DNA of 64,000 nucleotides from Catellatospora coxensis (GCF_016862635.1 NZ_BONI01000009.1:62001-126000), one strand, 5' to 3'. Shown: positions 41,796 to 50,798, counted from the first letter of the stretch. Notes: generated from the sequence alone by a model not told the origin. Program-made: numbers and translations.

Positions 41796-42560
41796 ATGAC
41801 GATCACACCATCCCCCGCCGCCGAGGCGGTCGGGCTGACCGGCGCCCGCAAGGTGTACGGGACCGGAGCCCAGGCCGTCACGGCGCTGGACGAGCTGACC
41901 CTGGCCTTCCCGCAGGGGACCTTCACCGCGGTCATGGGTCCGTCGGGGTCCGGCAAGTCCACCCTGCTGCAGTGCGCCGCCGGGCTGGACCGGCTGACCT
42001 CGGGCGCCGTCCGCGTCGGCGGGGTCGACCTGGGCGGGCTGAACGAGCAGCGGCGCACCGTGCTGCGCCGGGAGCGGATCGGCTTCGTGTTCCAGTCGTT
42101 CAACCTGGTCGCGTCGCTGACCGCGGCGCAGAACGTGGAGCTGCCGCTGCGCCTGGCGGGCCGCCGTCCGGCAGCGGCGGCGGTGCGGGCCGCGCTCGCC
42201 GAGGTGGGCCTGGCCGACCGGGCGACGCATCGGCCCGCCGAGCTGTCCGGTGGGCAGCAGCAGCGCGTCGCCATCGCCCGTGCCCTGATCACCCGCCCGG
42301 ACGTGGTCTTCGCCGACGAGCCGACGGGCGCACTGGACACCGCGGCCTCGCGCGAGGTGCTGGGCCTGCTGCGGGCCGCCGTGGACGGGCACGGGCAGAC
42401 GGTCGTGATGGTCACCCACGACCCGGTCGCCGCCTCGTACGCCGACGAGGTGGTGTTCCTGCGCGACGGGCGGATCGCCGACCGGCTCGGCGGGGCCGCC
42501 CAGGTGCCCGGCCGCGCCGAGCAGATCGCCGGCCTGATGGCCCGCCTGGAGCAGCGATGA
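41796..42560 (+). CDS. ABC transporter ATP-binding protein (MacB/LolD-like)
   Basis: 254 residues with all ATPase motifs: Walker A GPSGSGKST, Q-loop FVFQSFNL, signature LSGGQQQRVAIARAL, Walker B VVFADEPTGALD and the H-loop VTHD. It belongs to the MacB/LolD group that works with FtsX-type permeases and uses ATP for mechanical transmission or export. The permease ATG overlaps its stop (ATGA at 42557-42560). The start is ATG 41796. The divergent LiaRS-like system suggests drug- or envelope-stress-responsive expression. Confidence 0.95.
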   Translation: MTITPSPAAEAVGLTGARKVYGTGAQAVTALDELTLAFPQGTFTAVMGPSGSGKSTLLQCAAGLDRLTSGAVRVGGVDLGGLNEQRRTVLRRERIGFVFQSFNLVASLTAAQNVELPLRLAGRRPAAAAVRAALAEVGLADRATHRPAELSGGQQQRVAIARALITRPDVVFADEPTGALDTAASREVLGLLRAAVDGHGQTVVMVTHDPVAASYADEVVFLRDGRIADRLGGAAQVPGRAEQIAGLMARLEQR

Positions 42561-44887
42561 TCGCGCTCGCGGCGGTACGCGGCCGGGCCGCGTCGCTGGC
42601 CGGCACGTTCGCCGGCCTCACCCTCGGGGTGGCGCTGATCGCGATGGCGCTGCTCGTGCACGTCTCGGCGCAGCCGCGCACACCCCAGCGGCTGGCGGCC
42701 GCGCCGGTGCTGGTGCACGGGCCGGTCGCGCCGGACGCGGCCGGGGTCGGCAGCGGGGTGCGGCCGTGGACGGGCTCCGACGCCGCCGCGCTCGCCGGAC
42801 GCCTGGCCGGGCTGCCCGGTGTCGCCGCGGCGGTGCCCGACCGCTCGTTCTACGCGCAGCTCGTCATCGGGGGCGAGCCGGTCGGCGACGCCGAGGACGC
42901 CGGGGCCGGGCACGGCTGGTCCAGCGCCGCGCTGGGCGCGTACCCGCTGGTCGAGGGGGTGGCCCCGGCCGCCGCCGGGCAGGTCGCCGCCGACGTCGCG
43001 ACCGGGCTCGCGGTCGGCGCGCGCACCACGCTGCTGACCGCCGGCGGCCCGGCGGAGGTGATCGTCACCGGGCTGGTCGGCGGGCCGGGCGTGTACGTGT
43101 CCGATGCCGAGGCGGCGCGGCTGTCGCCCGGCGTGCCGGTGATCGGGCTGCTGCTGCGGGACGGGGCCGATCCGGCCGGTGCCGCCGCCGCCGCGCGCGA
43201 CGTCGCGACCGGGGCCGTGGTCGCGACCGGCGAGCAGCGGGCCGCGCTGGAACCGGTGCAGCAGGCCAAGACCCGCTGGCTGGGCACCCAGCTGCTGATC
43301 GCGATGGCGAGCCTGGCCGTGTTCGTGACCGTGTTCGTGGTCGCGTCGACGTTCGCGCTCAACGTCGCGCAGCGGCGGCGTGAGCTGGGCCTGCTGCGCA
43401 CCGTCGGGGCGACCCCGCGCCAGATCCGGCGGTTCGTGCTGGGTGAGGCGATGCTCGTCGGGGCGGCCGGTGGCGTCGCCGGGGCGCTGCTGGGCACCGC
43501 GGCGGCCGGTCCGGCGGGCGGGCTGCTGGTGCGGTGGGGCCTGGCCGAGCCGGGACTGGAGGTCCGGCCGCAGCTGCTGCCGGTGCTCGCGGCGGTCGCG
43601 GTCGGCGTCGGGGTCGCGCTGGTCGGCGCGTACGCGGCCGGACGCCGCGCCGCGAAGGTGCCGCCGATGGACGCGCTGCGCGAGGCCTCGGTCGAGGCGC
43701 GGGCCATGGGGCCGGGCCGCTGGCTGCTCGGCGGCGGCGCGCTGCTGCTCGGCGGCTTCCTGGCGATCCGCACCGCCGCCGCCGCGGCCGACGAGCGCGT
43801 CAACTCGGCGCTGTTCGCCGCGATGGCACTGACCGCCGCCGCGGCCCTGCTCGCCCCGGTGCTGGTGCCGCCGCTGGTGCGGCTGGTCTCCTGGCCGCTG
43901 CGCGGCGCCCGGGGAGCCGGGCCGATGCTGGTGCGGGCCGAGTCGCTGACCGCCGCCCGGCGCACCGCCGCCACCGCGGCCCCGGTGATCGCCACGGTCG
44001 GGTTCGCGGTGCTGCTGTCCGGCATGGTCTCCACCATGCGGGAGGCGTACCCGGCCGGGCAGGCCGCGAAGCTGGCCGGGATCACCGTCGCGGTGCCGGA
44101 CGGCACCCCCGGGTTGACCGAGGCCGCCGCGGGCGGCCGGGCGGTCCTGCCGACCCGGGTGTACGCCAACGGCCTGTCCATCGCCGCGTTCGGCACCGCC
44201 ACCGCCCCGGTCAGCGTGGCGGCCGACGTCGCCGACGCCCTCGGCGTGCGGGTCGGCGACACCCTCAGCGTCGTCTTCGCCGACGGGAACGCCGAGCGGC
44301 TGACCATCGCGAAGCTGACCCCCGACGGGCAGGTCGACGACGACCTCATCCTGCCGCGGGAGCTGGTCCGCCGGCACGACCCGTCCGCCCTGGCCGGAGC
44401 GGTGATCGGGGTGGACGCCGCCGCGCCGGCCGGGCTGCCCGGCGTCGAGGTGCTCGACGCGAAGGCGTACGCCGACCGCGAGAGCAGCGAGGACACCCGG
44501 CTGCTGTGGCTGTTCGCGACGGTGCTGATCGCACTGTCCGTCGGGTACACGGGTATCGCGGTCGTCAACACGATGGCCATGTCGGCCGAGAGCCGACGCC
44601 CTGACCTGGCCGTGCTGCGCCGTGCCGGGGCCACACCACGGCAGACCCTGCGCTATGCGGCGGCCGAGGCGCTGCTGGTGGTGGCGCTGGGCACGGGCCT
44701 CGGCCTGGCGGTGACCATCCCGCCGCTGCTGGGCATGGCCGGCGGGCTGGCGGAGGAGGTCGGCGTGCCGGTTGCGCTGCGCCTGCACTGGCCGGTGCTG
44801 GTGGCGACGGTGCTGGCCACGGCCGCCGTGGCGGTGGCCGCGACGCTGACCGCGACCCGGCGGGCGTCGGCCCACCGGTCGGGATGA
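42557..44887 (+). CDS. FtsX-like ABC transporter permease
   Basis: 776 residues with two FtsX domains. The N-terminal helix and extracellular MacB-like part (40-235) are followed by three helices (LLIAMASLAVFVTVFVVAST; RRELGLLRTVGATPRQIRRF; VLAAVAVGVGVALVGAYAAG). A central pair of helices, a second external region and a last FtsX unit (SRRPDLAVLRRAGATPRQTL) complete it. The duplicated LRxxGATPRQ cytosolic motif is typical. Such permeases with a MacB-type ATPase commonly confer resistance to antimicrobial peptides or export lipids. ATG 42557 is inside the ATPase stop. Confidence 0.92.
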   Translation: MIALAAVRGRAASLAGTFAGLTLGVALIAMALLVHVSAQPRTPQRLAAAPVLVHGPVAPDAAGVGSGVRPWTGSDAAALAGRLAGLPGVAAAVPDRSFYAQLVIGGEPVGDAEDAGAGHGWSSAALGAYPLVEGVAPAAAGQVAADVATGLAVGARTTLLTAGGPAEVIVTGLVGGPGVYVSDAEAARLSPGVPVIGLLLRDGADPAGAAAAARDVATGAVVATGEQRAALEPVQQAKTRWLGTQLLIAMASLAVFVTVFVVASTFALNVAQRRRELGLLRTVGATPRQIRRFVLGEAMLVGAAGGVAGALLGTAAAGPAGGLLVRWGLAEPGLEVRPQLLPVLAAVAVGVGVALVGAYAAGRRAAKVPPMDALREASVEARAMGPGRWLLGGGALLLGGFLAIRTAAAAADERVNSALFAAMALTAAAALLAPVLVPPLVRLVSWPLRGARGAGPMLVRAESLTAARRTAATAAPVIATVGFAVLLSGMVSTMREAYPAGQAAKLAGITVAVPDGTPGLTEAAAGGRAVLPTRVYANGLSIAAFGTATAPVSVAADVADALGVRVGDTLSVVFADGNAERLTIAKLTPDGQVDDDLILPRELVRRHDPSALAGAVIGVDAAAPAGLPGVEVLDAKAYADRESSEDTRLLWLFATVLIALSVGYTGIAVVNTMAMSAESRRPDLAVLRRAGATPRQTLRYAAAEALLVVALGTGLGLAVTIPPLLGMAGGLAEEVGVPVALRLHWPVLVATVLATAAVAVAATLTATRRASAHRSG

Positions 44888-44930
44888 CCCGCCGCGCACC
44901 CGCTCCCGGCCACGGCCGGCGGCAGGTCCC

Positions 44931-44969
44931 GTGAACGGCCCGCGTCGACTCTCGGCGCGGGCCGTTCAC
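44931..44969 (+). terminator. Terminator hairpin after the ABC exporter
   Basis: A perfect 14-bp stem (44931-44944 with 44956-44969, 11-base loop) lies 43 bases after the permease stop and before the -10 box of the next gene. Confidence 0.65.
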
Positions 44970-45007
44970 CGCCCGCCGGACGCCGACGGCGACGGGCGGG
45001 CGCCCGC

Positions 45008-45013
45008 TACCGT
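45008..45013 (+). promoter_or_regulatory. Candidate -10 box (TACCGT) for a leaderless transcript
   Basis: TACCGT lies 7 bases before ATG 45021, and no ribosome-binding site intervenes. Confidence 0.5.
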
Positions 45014-45020
45014 GTGCGCC

Positions 45021-45524
45021 ATGACCGAGATCCTGCTGGCCGTCATCGTGGTGCTGCTTGTCGTCATCGCTCTGCTGCTCGGCCGGCGGAGCCGCCGCGA
45101 CTCGACCGATCTGCTCGGATCAGCGATGGCCGCCCGCGAGGCCGAGCACGCCCGCGCGAGCGGCGCCGGCACCGCGGGGGCCGGCGCGCCGGAGGCCGAG
45201 TTCCTCGTGCAGCAGGTGCGGATGCTGATGAACCAGCGCCAGAAGATCCCTGCCGTGAAGCTGTGGCGCGACGCCACCGGGGCGTCTCTCGCCGACGCGG
45301 TCAAGGCCGTCGAGCTGATCGCGGCCGGCGGCACGCCTGCCCTGCCGAAGTCGGGCCTGTCGGCGGCGGCCGGACGGCCGGCGGATCCGCTGCTCGGGCC
45401 GGCACTGATGACCGACGCCCGCGACCTCAAGCGGCAGGGCCGAGCGATCGAGGCGATCAAGCTGGTACGCCAGCACACCGGGCTGGGCCTGCGCGAGGCG
45501 AAGGACGTCGTCGACGGGCTCTGA
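45021..45524 (+). CDS. Membrane-anchored protein with two ribosomal L7/L12 C-terminal-like motifs
   Basis: 167 residues. An N-terminal membrane helix (ILLAVIVVLLVVIALLLG) is followed by a linker and two copies of the L7/L12 C-terminal-like helix pair: IPAVKLWRDATGASLADAVK AVELI and AIEAIKLVRQHTGLGLREAK DVVDGL. In bL12 this unit contacts translation GTPases; in stand-alone proteins the role is unknown. It is not the ribosomal protein itself, which lacks a membrane helix. ATG 45021 looks leaderless. The 3' end faces the convergent SDR gene across 11 bases. Confidence 0.8.
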   Translation: MTEILLAVIVVLLVVIALLLGRRSRRDSTDLLGSAMAAREAEHARASGAGTAGAGAPEAEFLVQQVRMLMNQRQKIPAVKLWRDATGASLADAVKAVELIAAGGTPALPKSGLSAAAGRPADPLLGPALMTDARDLKRQGRAIEAIKLVRQHTGLGLREAKDVVDGL

Positions 45525-45535
45525 CCTGCGGTCCG

Positions 45536-46288
45536 TCACCCGGGCAGGAGCTGCTGCCCGCCGTCGATGTCGTACGTCGCCCCGGTCAGCGCCGTGTTCG
45601 TCATGAGGTGCACGGCGAGCGCTGCCACGTCGGCCGGCCCGACGACGCGGCGGATCGGCAGCGTGGCGCGCAGCTGCTCGCGCCGCTGGTCGAGGTCGTC
45701 GCCGAGCAGTTCCGCCGACAGCGGCGTGTCGACGAACCCGGCGGCGATGAGGTTGACCCGGATCGGCGCGAGTTCCAGGGCGAGGTTGGCGGTCATCGCG
45801 GGCAGGGCCGCGGTGCCCATCGCGGCGACCGTCAGGCCCGGGTGCGGGCGGCGCGAGCCGGTGCCGCCCATGAAGATGAGCGTGCCGCCGGGCCGGACCC
45901 GGCCCGGGGCCAGCCGGGCCACGTTGATGGGCAGCCACATGTGCTCGTCGAACGAGCGTCGTGCCCGCTCGACGTCCATGTCGGCGAGCAGCCCGTAGTA
46001 GGGCCGGCCGGCCGTGATCAGCACGTGGTCGACCGGTCCGGGCAGGTCCTGGAAGAAGCGTTCGAGCGCGGCCGGGTCGGTGGCGTCGAACGCCGCGCTG
46101 CGCAGCGCGCCGAGGTCCGCGGCGGCCCGGGCCAGCCGGTCGGCGTCGCGGCCGGTGAGGATGACCTCGGCGCCCTCGGCGCGGGCCAGCCGGGCGGTCT
46201 CCAGGCCGATGCCGGCGCTGCCGCCGATCACGACGACGGTCGCGCCGGACAGGACGGGCTCGCGCGGGGCGGTGGATGCGGCTGCCAC
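45536..46288 (-). CDS. SDR-family protein lacking the YxxxK catalytic motif
   Basis: About 250 residues with a Rossmann nucleotide site (VVVIGGSAGIGLETARLA, a G-x-x-x-G-I-G pattern; TGRDADRLARAAADL; ITAGRPYYG) and the C-terminal IRVNLIAAGFVDTPL typical of short-chain dehydrogenases. At the usual Ser...Tyr-x-x-x-Lys site it reads GGTGSRRPHPGLTVAAMGTAALPA, with no Tyr or Lys in register. It may bind NAD(P) without classical dehydrogenase chemistry, or use other residues. GTG 46288 follows GAGGAGG. Function unassigned. Confidence 0.82.
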   Translation of the reverse strand: MAAASTAPREPVLSGATVVVIGGSAGIGLETARLARAEGAEVILTGRDADRLARAAADLGALRSAAFDATDPAALERFFQDLPGPVDHVLITAGRPYYGLLADMDVERARRSFDEHMWLPINVARLAPGRVRPGGTLIFMGGTGSRRPHPGLTVAAMGTAALPAMTANLALELAPIRVNLIAAGFVDTPLSAELLGDDLDQRREQLRATLPIRRVVGPADVAALAVHLMTNTALTGATYDIDGGQQLLPG

Positions 46289-46561
46289 GATTCCTCCTCG
46301 GCCGGTACGCGGCGCTGACGGCGATCGGCTCAGCCCGCCTTCCCGGAGCGTAGCCGCGCACGACCCTCGACCGGTGCCGTACCGGAGGAGGCCGCGGACC
46401 GCGCACCTGCTGTGGTAGCGCTCCCAGCGCCCCATCGTGTACGTTCCCGTCCAGACAACGACCGCCCTCTATGCAATGAATCCGCTCCAGCACCGGCCGC
46501 TCGACGCGACCCGATCCGCGGCGACCGCATCCCTGACCGCACCACTCCCAAGGGGATGCCC

Positions 46562-47725
46562 ATGTTCCGCAGATCCGTCCCGTACTCCCTGCTCGCAGCA
46601 CTGCTCACGGCCCTGCTCGGCGCGGCCGTGCTCGCCGCGGCCCCACCGGCCCGGTCCGCGGCCGCACCCGTGCGCGTCATGGCGCTCGGGGACTCCATCA
46701 CCGCCGGCACCGGCTGCTGGCGTGCCATGCTCTGGCACCGACTGCAGACGACCGGGTACACCGGCATCGACTTCGTCGGCGGCGTGTCCGACGGCGGCGG
46801 CTGCAACCCCGGATACTCCTACGACTGGGACCACGAGGGCCACGGCGGCTACTCGGCCACCGGCATCGCCGACAACAACCAGCTCCCGCCCTGGCTCAGC
46901 GCGGCCAGGCCGGACGTCGTGCTCATGCACCTCGGCACCAACGACATGTGGGGCCACTACATCTCCACCGCGACCAAGCTGGCCGCGTTCACGAAGCTGA
47001 TCGGGCAGATGCGGGCCGCCAACCCGAACATGCGGATCATCGTCGCGAAGATCATCCCGATGAGCGCGTCGAGCTGCTCCACCTGCCCGGCCGACATCGT
47101 GGAGTTCAACAGCGCGATCCCGGGCTGGGCGGCCGGCCTCAGCACGGCGCAGTCGCCGATCACGGTCGTCGACCAGTGGACCGGCTTCGACCCGGCGGTC
47201 GACACCGGCGACGGGGTGCACCCGAACAACACCGGCCACCAGAAGATGGCCGACCGCTGGTATCCGGCGCTCGCGCAGGTGCTCGGCGGCGCGACGCCGT
47301 CCGCCTCCGCGACGCCCTCGGCCAGCCCCAGTCCGTCGGCCTCCCCGTCGCCGTCGGCCAGCCCTCGCCCCTCGGCCTCCCCGTCGGCCAGCCCGACGCC
47401 ATCGCCGAGCTCGACCGGCGGCGCCTGCACGGCCACCTACCGGGTGGTCTCCCAGTGGGCTGGCGGCTTCCAAGGCGAGGTGACGGTGCGCAACAGCTCC
47501 GCGGCAGCCTCCTCGGCGTGGACGGCCGTCTGGTCGTACGCCGGCGGGCAGCAGATCACCCAGTCGTGGGGCACCACCCTCACCCAGAGCGGAACCGGCG
47601 TCACGGCGCGCAACGTGAGCTACAACGGCAGCCTGGCGGCCGGCGCTACCGCGAGTTTCGGCTTCCTCGCCGGCTGGAACAACGTCGCCAACGAGGTGCC
47701 GACGGTGCGCTGCACGCTGTCCTGA
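46562..47725 (+). CDS. Secreted SGNH/GDSL hydrolase with CBM2
   Basis: 387 residues; signal peptide to about residue 35. The SGNH esterase domain has VMALGDSITAGT (Ser45), the oxyanion Gly in HEGHGGYSA, HLGTNDMWGH (Asn) and GVHPNNTGH (Asp/His of the triad). A Pro/Ser/Ala-rich linker (about 247-285) leads to a family 2 carbohydrate-binding module (CTATYRVVSQWAGGFQGEV to EVPTVRCTLS) with the conserved surface Trp residues and paired Cys. CBM2 binds cellulose, chitin or xylan; the enzyme is likely a carbohydrate esterase that deacetylates plant polysaccharide. ATG 46562 with AGGGG 6 bases upstream. Confidence 0.92.
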   Translation: MFRRSVPYSLLAALLTALLGAAVLAAAPPARSAAAPVRVMALGDSITAGTGCWRAMLWHRLQTTGYTGIDFVGGVSDGGGCNPGYSYDWDHEGHGGYSATGIADNNQLPPWLSAARPDVVLMHLGTNDMWGHYISTATKLAAFTKLIGQMRAANPNMRIIVAKIIPMSASSCSTCPADIVEFNSAIPGWAAGLSTAQSPITVVDQWTGFDPAVDTGDGVHPNNTGHQKMADRWYPALAQVLGGATPSASATPSASPSPSASPSPSASPRPSASPSASPTPSPSSTGGACTATYRVVSQWAGGFQGEVTVRNSSAAASSAWTAVWSYAGGQQITQSWGTTLTQSGTGVTARNVSYNGSLAAGATASFGFLAGWNNVANEVPTVRCTLS

Positions 47726-47989
47726 CATCGACGATCTTATTCTGCCAACCACCCCTCCGACCTGCCCCGGCCTGCGGTTTCCGTAAATTTGGAGCCGCCT
47801 GCCGGGAATGGTCACGCGTATGGGAGAGTTGTACTCATTCAGTCGTGATTTTGCGTGTTCAGTAGTTGATCTTTTGACGCCCGCGAATCAGGTCACGCGG
47901 GTGGTTTCGTCTTCCTCTTGGGGCGGATGTTGCCGCCGGGACAACGGCTGGGCGCCGCAGAGTGCGGCCCCACTTCCTAGGAGGAAAAC

Positions 47990-48193
47990 ATGGCACAGGG
48001 CACCGTGAAGTGGTTCAACGCCGACAAGGGCTTCGGCTTCATCTCCGTCGACGGCGGCGGCGCCGACGTCTTCGTCCACTTCTCCGAGATCCAGTCGAAC
48101 GGCTTCCGCAGCCTCGAGGAGAACCAGAAGGTCGAGTTCGACATCGTGCAGGGCCAGAAGGGCCCCCAGGCGGCGGGCGTTCGCGTCCTCTGA
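47990..48193 (+). CDS. cspA: Cold-shock protein
   Basis: 67 residues, a single cold-shock domain with both RNA-binding motifs: KGFGFIS (RNP1) and VFVHFSEI (RNP2). It binds single-stranded RNA and DNA and melts mRNA structure. A strong AGGAGG site precedes ATG 47990. The 264-base gap after the upstream gene includes an AT-rich stretch (about 47810-47880), and a long structured 5' leader is usual for csp genes. A terminator follows; the next gene is an acyl desaturase. Confidence 0.95.
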   Translation: MAQGTVKWFNADKGFGFISVDGGGADVFVHFSEIQSNGFRSLEENQKVEFDIVQGQKGPQAAGVRVL

Positions 48194-48204
48194 GCAAACC
48201 TGAT

Positions 48205-48237
48205 CATGGCCGGGAACCCGTCGGGCTCCCGGCCATG
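48205..48237 (+). terminator. Terminator hairpin after the cold-shock gene
   Basis: A perfect 11-bp stem (48205-48215 with 48227-48237, 11-base loop) begins 12 bases after the cspA stop. Confidence 0.72.
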
Positions 48238-48286
48238 TCGTTACCGGCCTGCTCGAACCCACCACCGGATCTCAGACAGGAGTCGC

Positions 48287-49252
48287 ATGGGCGCGACCAC
48301 TCCGACGGCAGTCGTCGATCACCTCGATGTCCCCCGTACCGTGCAGGGACCGAAACCGATGCTCGCCGCGCCGCAGAGCAGAGCGGGCGCGATCGCGATC
48401 TGGATCTTCGTGGTCACCCCGTTCCTCGCCCTGCTCGCCGCCATGCCGATCGCCTGGGGCTGGGGCCTGTCCGGTGTCGACCTGACCCTGGCGATCACCA
48501 CCTACCTGGTCAGCGGCTTCGGCATCGCGGCCGGGTACCACCGCCACCTGACCCACGGATCGTTCAAGGCACGCCGCGGGCTGCGCGTCGCGCTGGCCGT
48601 GGCCGGATCGCTGGCTGTCGAAGGTTCGCCGACCCAGTGGGTCGCCAATCACCGCCGCCACCACGCCTTCTCCGACCGGGAAGGCGACCCGCACTCCCCC
48701 TGGCGCTACGGAACCAGCGTCACCGCGGTGCTCAAGGGGCTGTTCCACGCCCACATCGGCTGGATGTTCCGGCGAGAGGTGAGCAACCGGGCCCGGTTCG
48801 CCCCCGACCTGGTCGCCGACCGCGACATCCAGGTGGTCGACCGCCTGTTCGGCCCGCTGGTCGCGGTGTCGCTGCTCTCCCCCGCCCTGATCGGCGGCCT
48901 GGTCACCGGCACCTGGGTGGGCGCGTTGAGCGCGTTCTTCTGGGCCGGGCTGGTCCGGATGGCCGTGCTGCACCACGTCACCTGGTCGGTCAACTCCATC
49001 TGCCACGTCGTCGGCGAGCGCCCCTTCGTCAGCAAGGACCGGGCCACCAACTTCTGGCCGCTGGCGCTTCTCTCCTTCGGCGAGAGCTGGCACAACTCCC
49101 ACCACGCCGATCCGACCGGAGCGCGGCACGGCGTGCTGCGCGGCCAGCTCGACCCCGCCGCCCGGCTCATCTGGATCTTCGAGAAGCTCGGGCTCGCCCG
49201 GGACGTGCGCTGGCCGGTGCCCGAGCGGCTCGACGCCAAGCGCGCTCGATAG
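48287..49252 (+). CDS. Membrane acyl-CoA/acyl-lipid delta-9-type desaturase
   Basis: 321 residues with four membrane segments and the three histidine boxes of integral-membrane desaturases: HRHLTH (about 85-90), HRRHH (about 122-126) and HNSHH (about 268-272). These bind the diiron centre that introduces a double bond into saturated acyl chains, raising membrane fluidity. AGGAG precedes ATG 48287. It lies just downstream of cspA, after its terminator, an arrangement consistent with a cold-response pair. Electron donor not encoded nearby. Confidence 0.93.
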   Translation: MGATTPTAVVDHLDVPRTVQGPKPMLAAPQSRAGAIAIWIFVVTPFLALLAAMPIAWGWGLSGVDLTLAITTYLVSGFGIAAGYHRHLTHGSFKARRGLRVALAVAGSLAVEGSPTQWVANHRRHHAFSDREGDPHSPWRYGTSVTAVLKGLFHAHIGWMFRREVSNRARFAPDLVADRDIQVVDRLFGPLVAVSLLSPALIGGLVTGTWVGALSAFFWAGLVRMAVLHHVTWSVNSICHVVGERPFVSKDRATNFWPLALLSFGESWHNSHHADPTGARHGVLRGQLDPAARLIWIFEKLGLARDVRWPVPERLDAKRAR

Positions 49253-49268
49253 CGCCTCGCTTCGCGGG

Positions 49269-50252
49269 CTACTTCGCCAGTTCGGGCAGGAACGCCGCCA
49301 GAGCGCTGGTGGCCAGCGGAGCGAAGACGCTCAGCGCGGTCAGCGGCGAGCGCAGCAGCGAGACGTCCAGCTGCAGCAGTCCCTCCCACCGCTTGCGCTG
49401 GTCGTCCCAGGCGGGGTCGAAGGCGAGCGTGTCCGGGATCGGCACGATCGCCTCGACGGCCAGGGTCGCCCGCGCCCGCCACGCGGCGATCATCGGCACG
49501 GTCACCAGCAGCAGCAGGAACGCGAACGCCGCGCCGTACAGCAGCACGTAGCTCGACGGGAACGGGTCGGGCCCGTCCTTCGGGGGCGGGAACGCCTCCA
49601 GGGTGACACTGCGCATCGCTCCGGTGGTGACGATGGCGGCGACGACGGTGAGCGCGAAGGCCAGGACGCAGCGTGTGATCACCTCCCAGAGCGCGAGGAG
49701 CTGCTGCAGCGGCGCGTACAGCGGCGACGGACCGGTCTGCGCCGTGGTGGGTTCGATCGACACCTGGCTGATCTCCCGGCCGAGGTCGCGGATGCGCGCG
49801 TGCACCAGCCAGACCTGCGCCAGCCACGGCACCAGGGCGAGCGCGCCGATGGCGACCAGGCCGGAGGTCCGTACGCTGCCGTAGCCGATCGGCACCGGCT
49901 CACGGTGCGCGGCCACGGCGCGTGCGCCCAGGGTGACCGCGGTGGCGGTCACCACGACGAAGAGCAGCGCCAGCCAGGTGAACACCGTGATGCGACGCCG
50001 GCCGGCCGGATCGGACTCACGACGGCTCTGCCGGAGCTGCGCCACGCCACGGGAGCCGACGACGAGGAACAGCAGCAGGCTGGCCGCGCCGACGGCCCGC
50101 CAGAGCAGCCAGCTCGTCGAATCCGTCACCGTGTGGCTGTGCGCGGTGCCGGTGTCGGCGCCCCAACCCAGCAGCGGCACCGCGGCGACCAGCACCACCA
50201 CGGCGGCGAGCGTGTTGACCGCGGGGGCGAACGGCGCGAGCTTCGACGACAT
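49269..50252 (-). CDS. Multi-pass membrane protein, unknown function
   Basis: 327 residues with about six membrane segments (for example NTLAAVVVLVAAVPLLG; TVFTWLALLFVVVTATAV; SYVLLYGAAFAFLLLLVTVPMI). The C-terminal part has SPLTALSVFAPLATSALAAFLPE, likely a re-entrant or peripheral hydrophobic stretch. I do not recognise the family. A GAGGATCGG site precedes ATG 50252. It is convergent with the desaturase (16-base gap) and divergent from the DUF488 gene. Confidence 0.72.
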   Translation of the reverse strand: MSSKLAPFAPAVNTLAAVVVLVAAVPLLGWGADTGTAHSHTVTDSTSWLLWRAVGAASLLLFLVVGSRGVAQLRQSRRESDPAGRRRITVFTWLALLFVVVTATAVTLGARAVAAHREPVPIGYGSVRTSGLVAIGALALVPWLAQVWLVHARIRDLGREISQVSIEPTTAQTGPSPLYAPLQQLLALWEVITRCVLAFALTVVAAIVTTGAMRSVTLEAFPPPKDGPDPFPSSYVLLYGAAFAFLLLLVTVPMIAAWRARATLAVEAIVPIPDTLAFDPAWDDQRKRWEGLLQLDVSLLRSPLTALSVFAPLATSALAAFLPELAK

Positions 50253-50369
50253 GACCGATCCTCGGGTCGACGCGACATGACTGCCGGTGACTGTACGGTC
50301 CGCCATCGACGGTCGCCATCCCCCATGCGACACGTCCGACATCGCACCTCGGCGAGCCCGCGCCGTGGC

Positions 50370-50375
50370 GACAAT
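50370..50375 (+). promoter_or_regulatory. Candidate -10 box (GACAAT) for a leaderless transcript
   Basis: GACAAT lies 6 bases before ATG 50382, with no ribosome-binding site between. Confidence 0.42.
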
Positions 50376-50381
50376 GGGCGT

Positions 50382-50768
50382 ATGCCGACAAGACGCACCG
50401 CCCCGGCGGCGAACCTGCGGATGCGCCGCGTGTACGACCCGCCCTCGCCCGACGACGGCCTGCGGGTGCTCGTGGACCGGCTGTGGCCGCGCGGCCTGGC
50501 CAAGGAGCGGGCGGAGATCGCGCTGTGGCCCAAGGAGCTGACCCCGTCCACCGAGCTGCGCCGCTGGTATCACGAGGCTCCGGACGCACGCCAGGCCGAG
50601 TTCGTGGCCCGCTACGAGGCCGAACTCGACGACCCCGCCGCGCAGCAGGCGCTGGCCGGGCTGCGCCGGGCCCTGCACGACGGCCCGGTGACCCTGCTGA
50701 CCGCGGTGAAGGAGTTCCCCGGCAGCCACGTCGACGTGCTCGCCCGGCACCTGACGGCAAAGGGCTGA
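50382..50768 (+). CDS. DUF488-family protein
   Basis: 128 residues matching the compact DUF488 branch: RVYDPPSPDDGLRVLVDRLWPRG, then ELRRWYHEAP, FVARYEAELDDP and VTLLTAVKEFPGSHVDVLARHL. The conserved DRLWPRG and W-Y-H positions are present. The family is widespread and uncharacterised; some members sit near stress genes. Its stop codon lies inside the stem of the following terminator. It is probably leaderless. Confidence 0.88.
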   Translation: MPTRRTAPAANLRMRRVYDPPSPDDGLRVLVDRLWPRGLAKERAEIALWPKELTPSTELRRWYHEAPDARQAEFVARYEAELDDPAAQQALAGLRRALHDGPVTLLTAVKEFPGSHVDVLARHLTAKG

Positions 50769-50798
50769 CGCGGCGCGGGTCGCGCGCCGCGTCAGCCC
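50762..50798. terminator. Bidirectional terminator hairpin
   Basis: A perfect 16-bp stem (50762-50777 with 50783-50798, loop GGTCG) between convergent genes; it includes the DUF488 stop codon. Confidence 0.72.

Noticed and set aside
47282-47425. Repetitive Ser/Ala/Pro codon tract as a DNA repeat element
   Set aside because: It encodes the flexible linker between the SGNH domain and CBM2, so the repetition is explained by protein composition.
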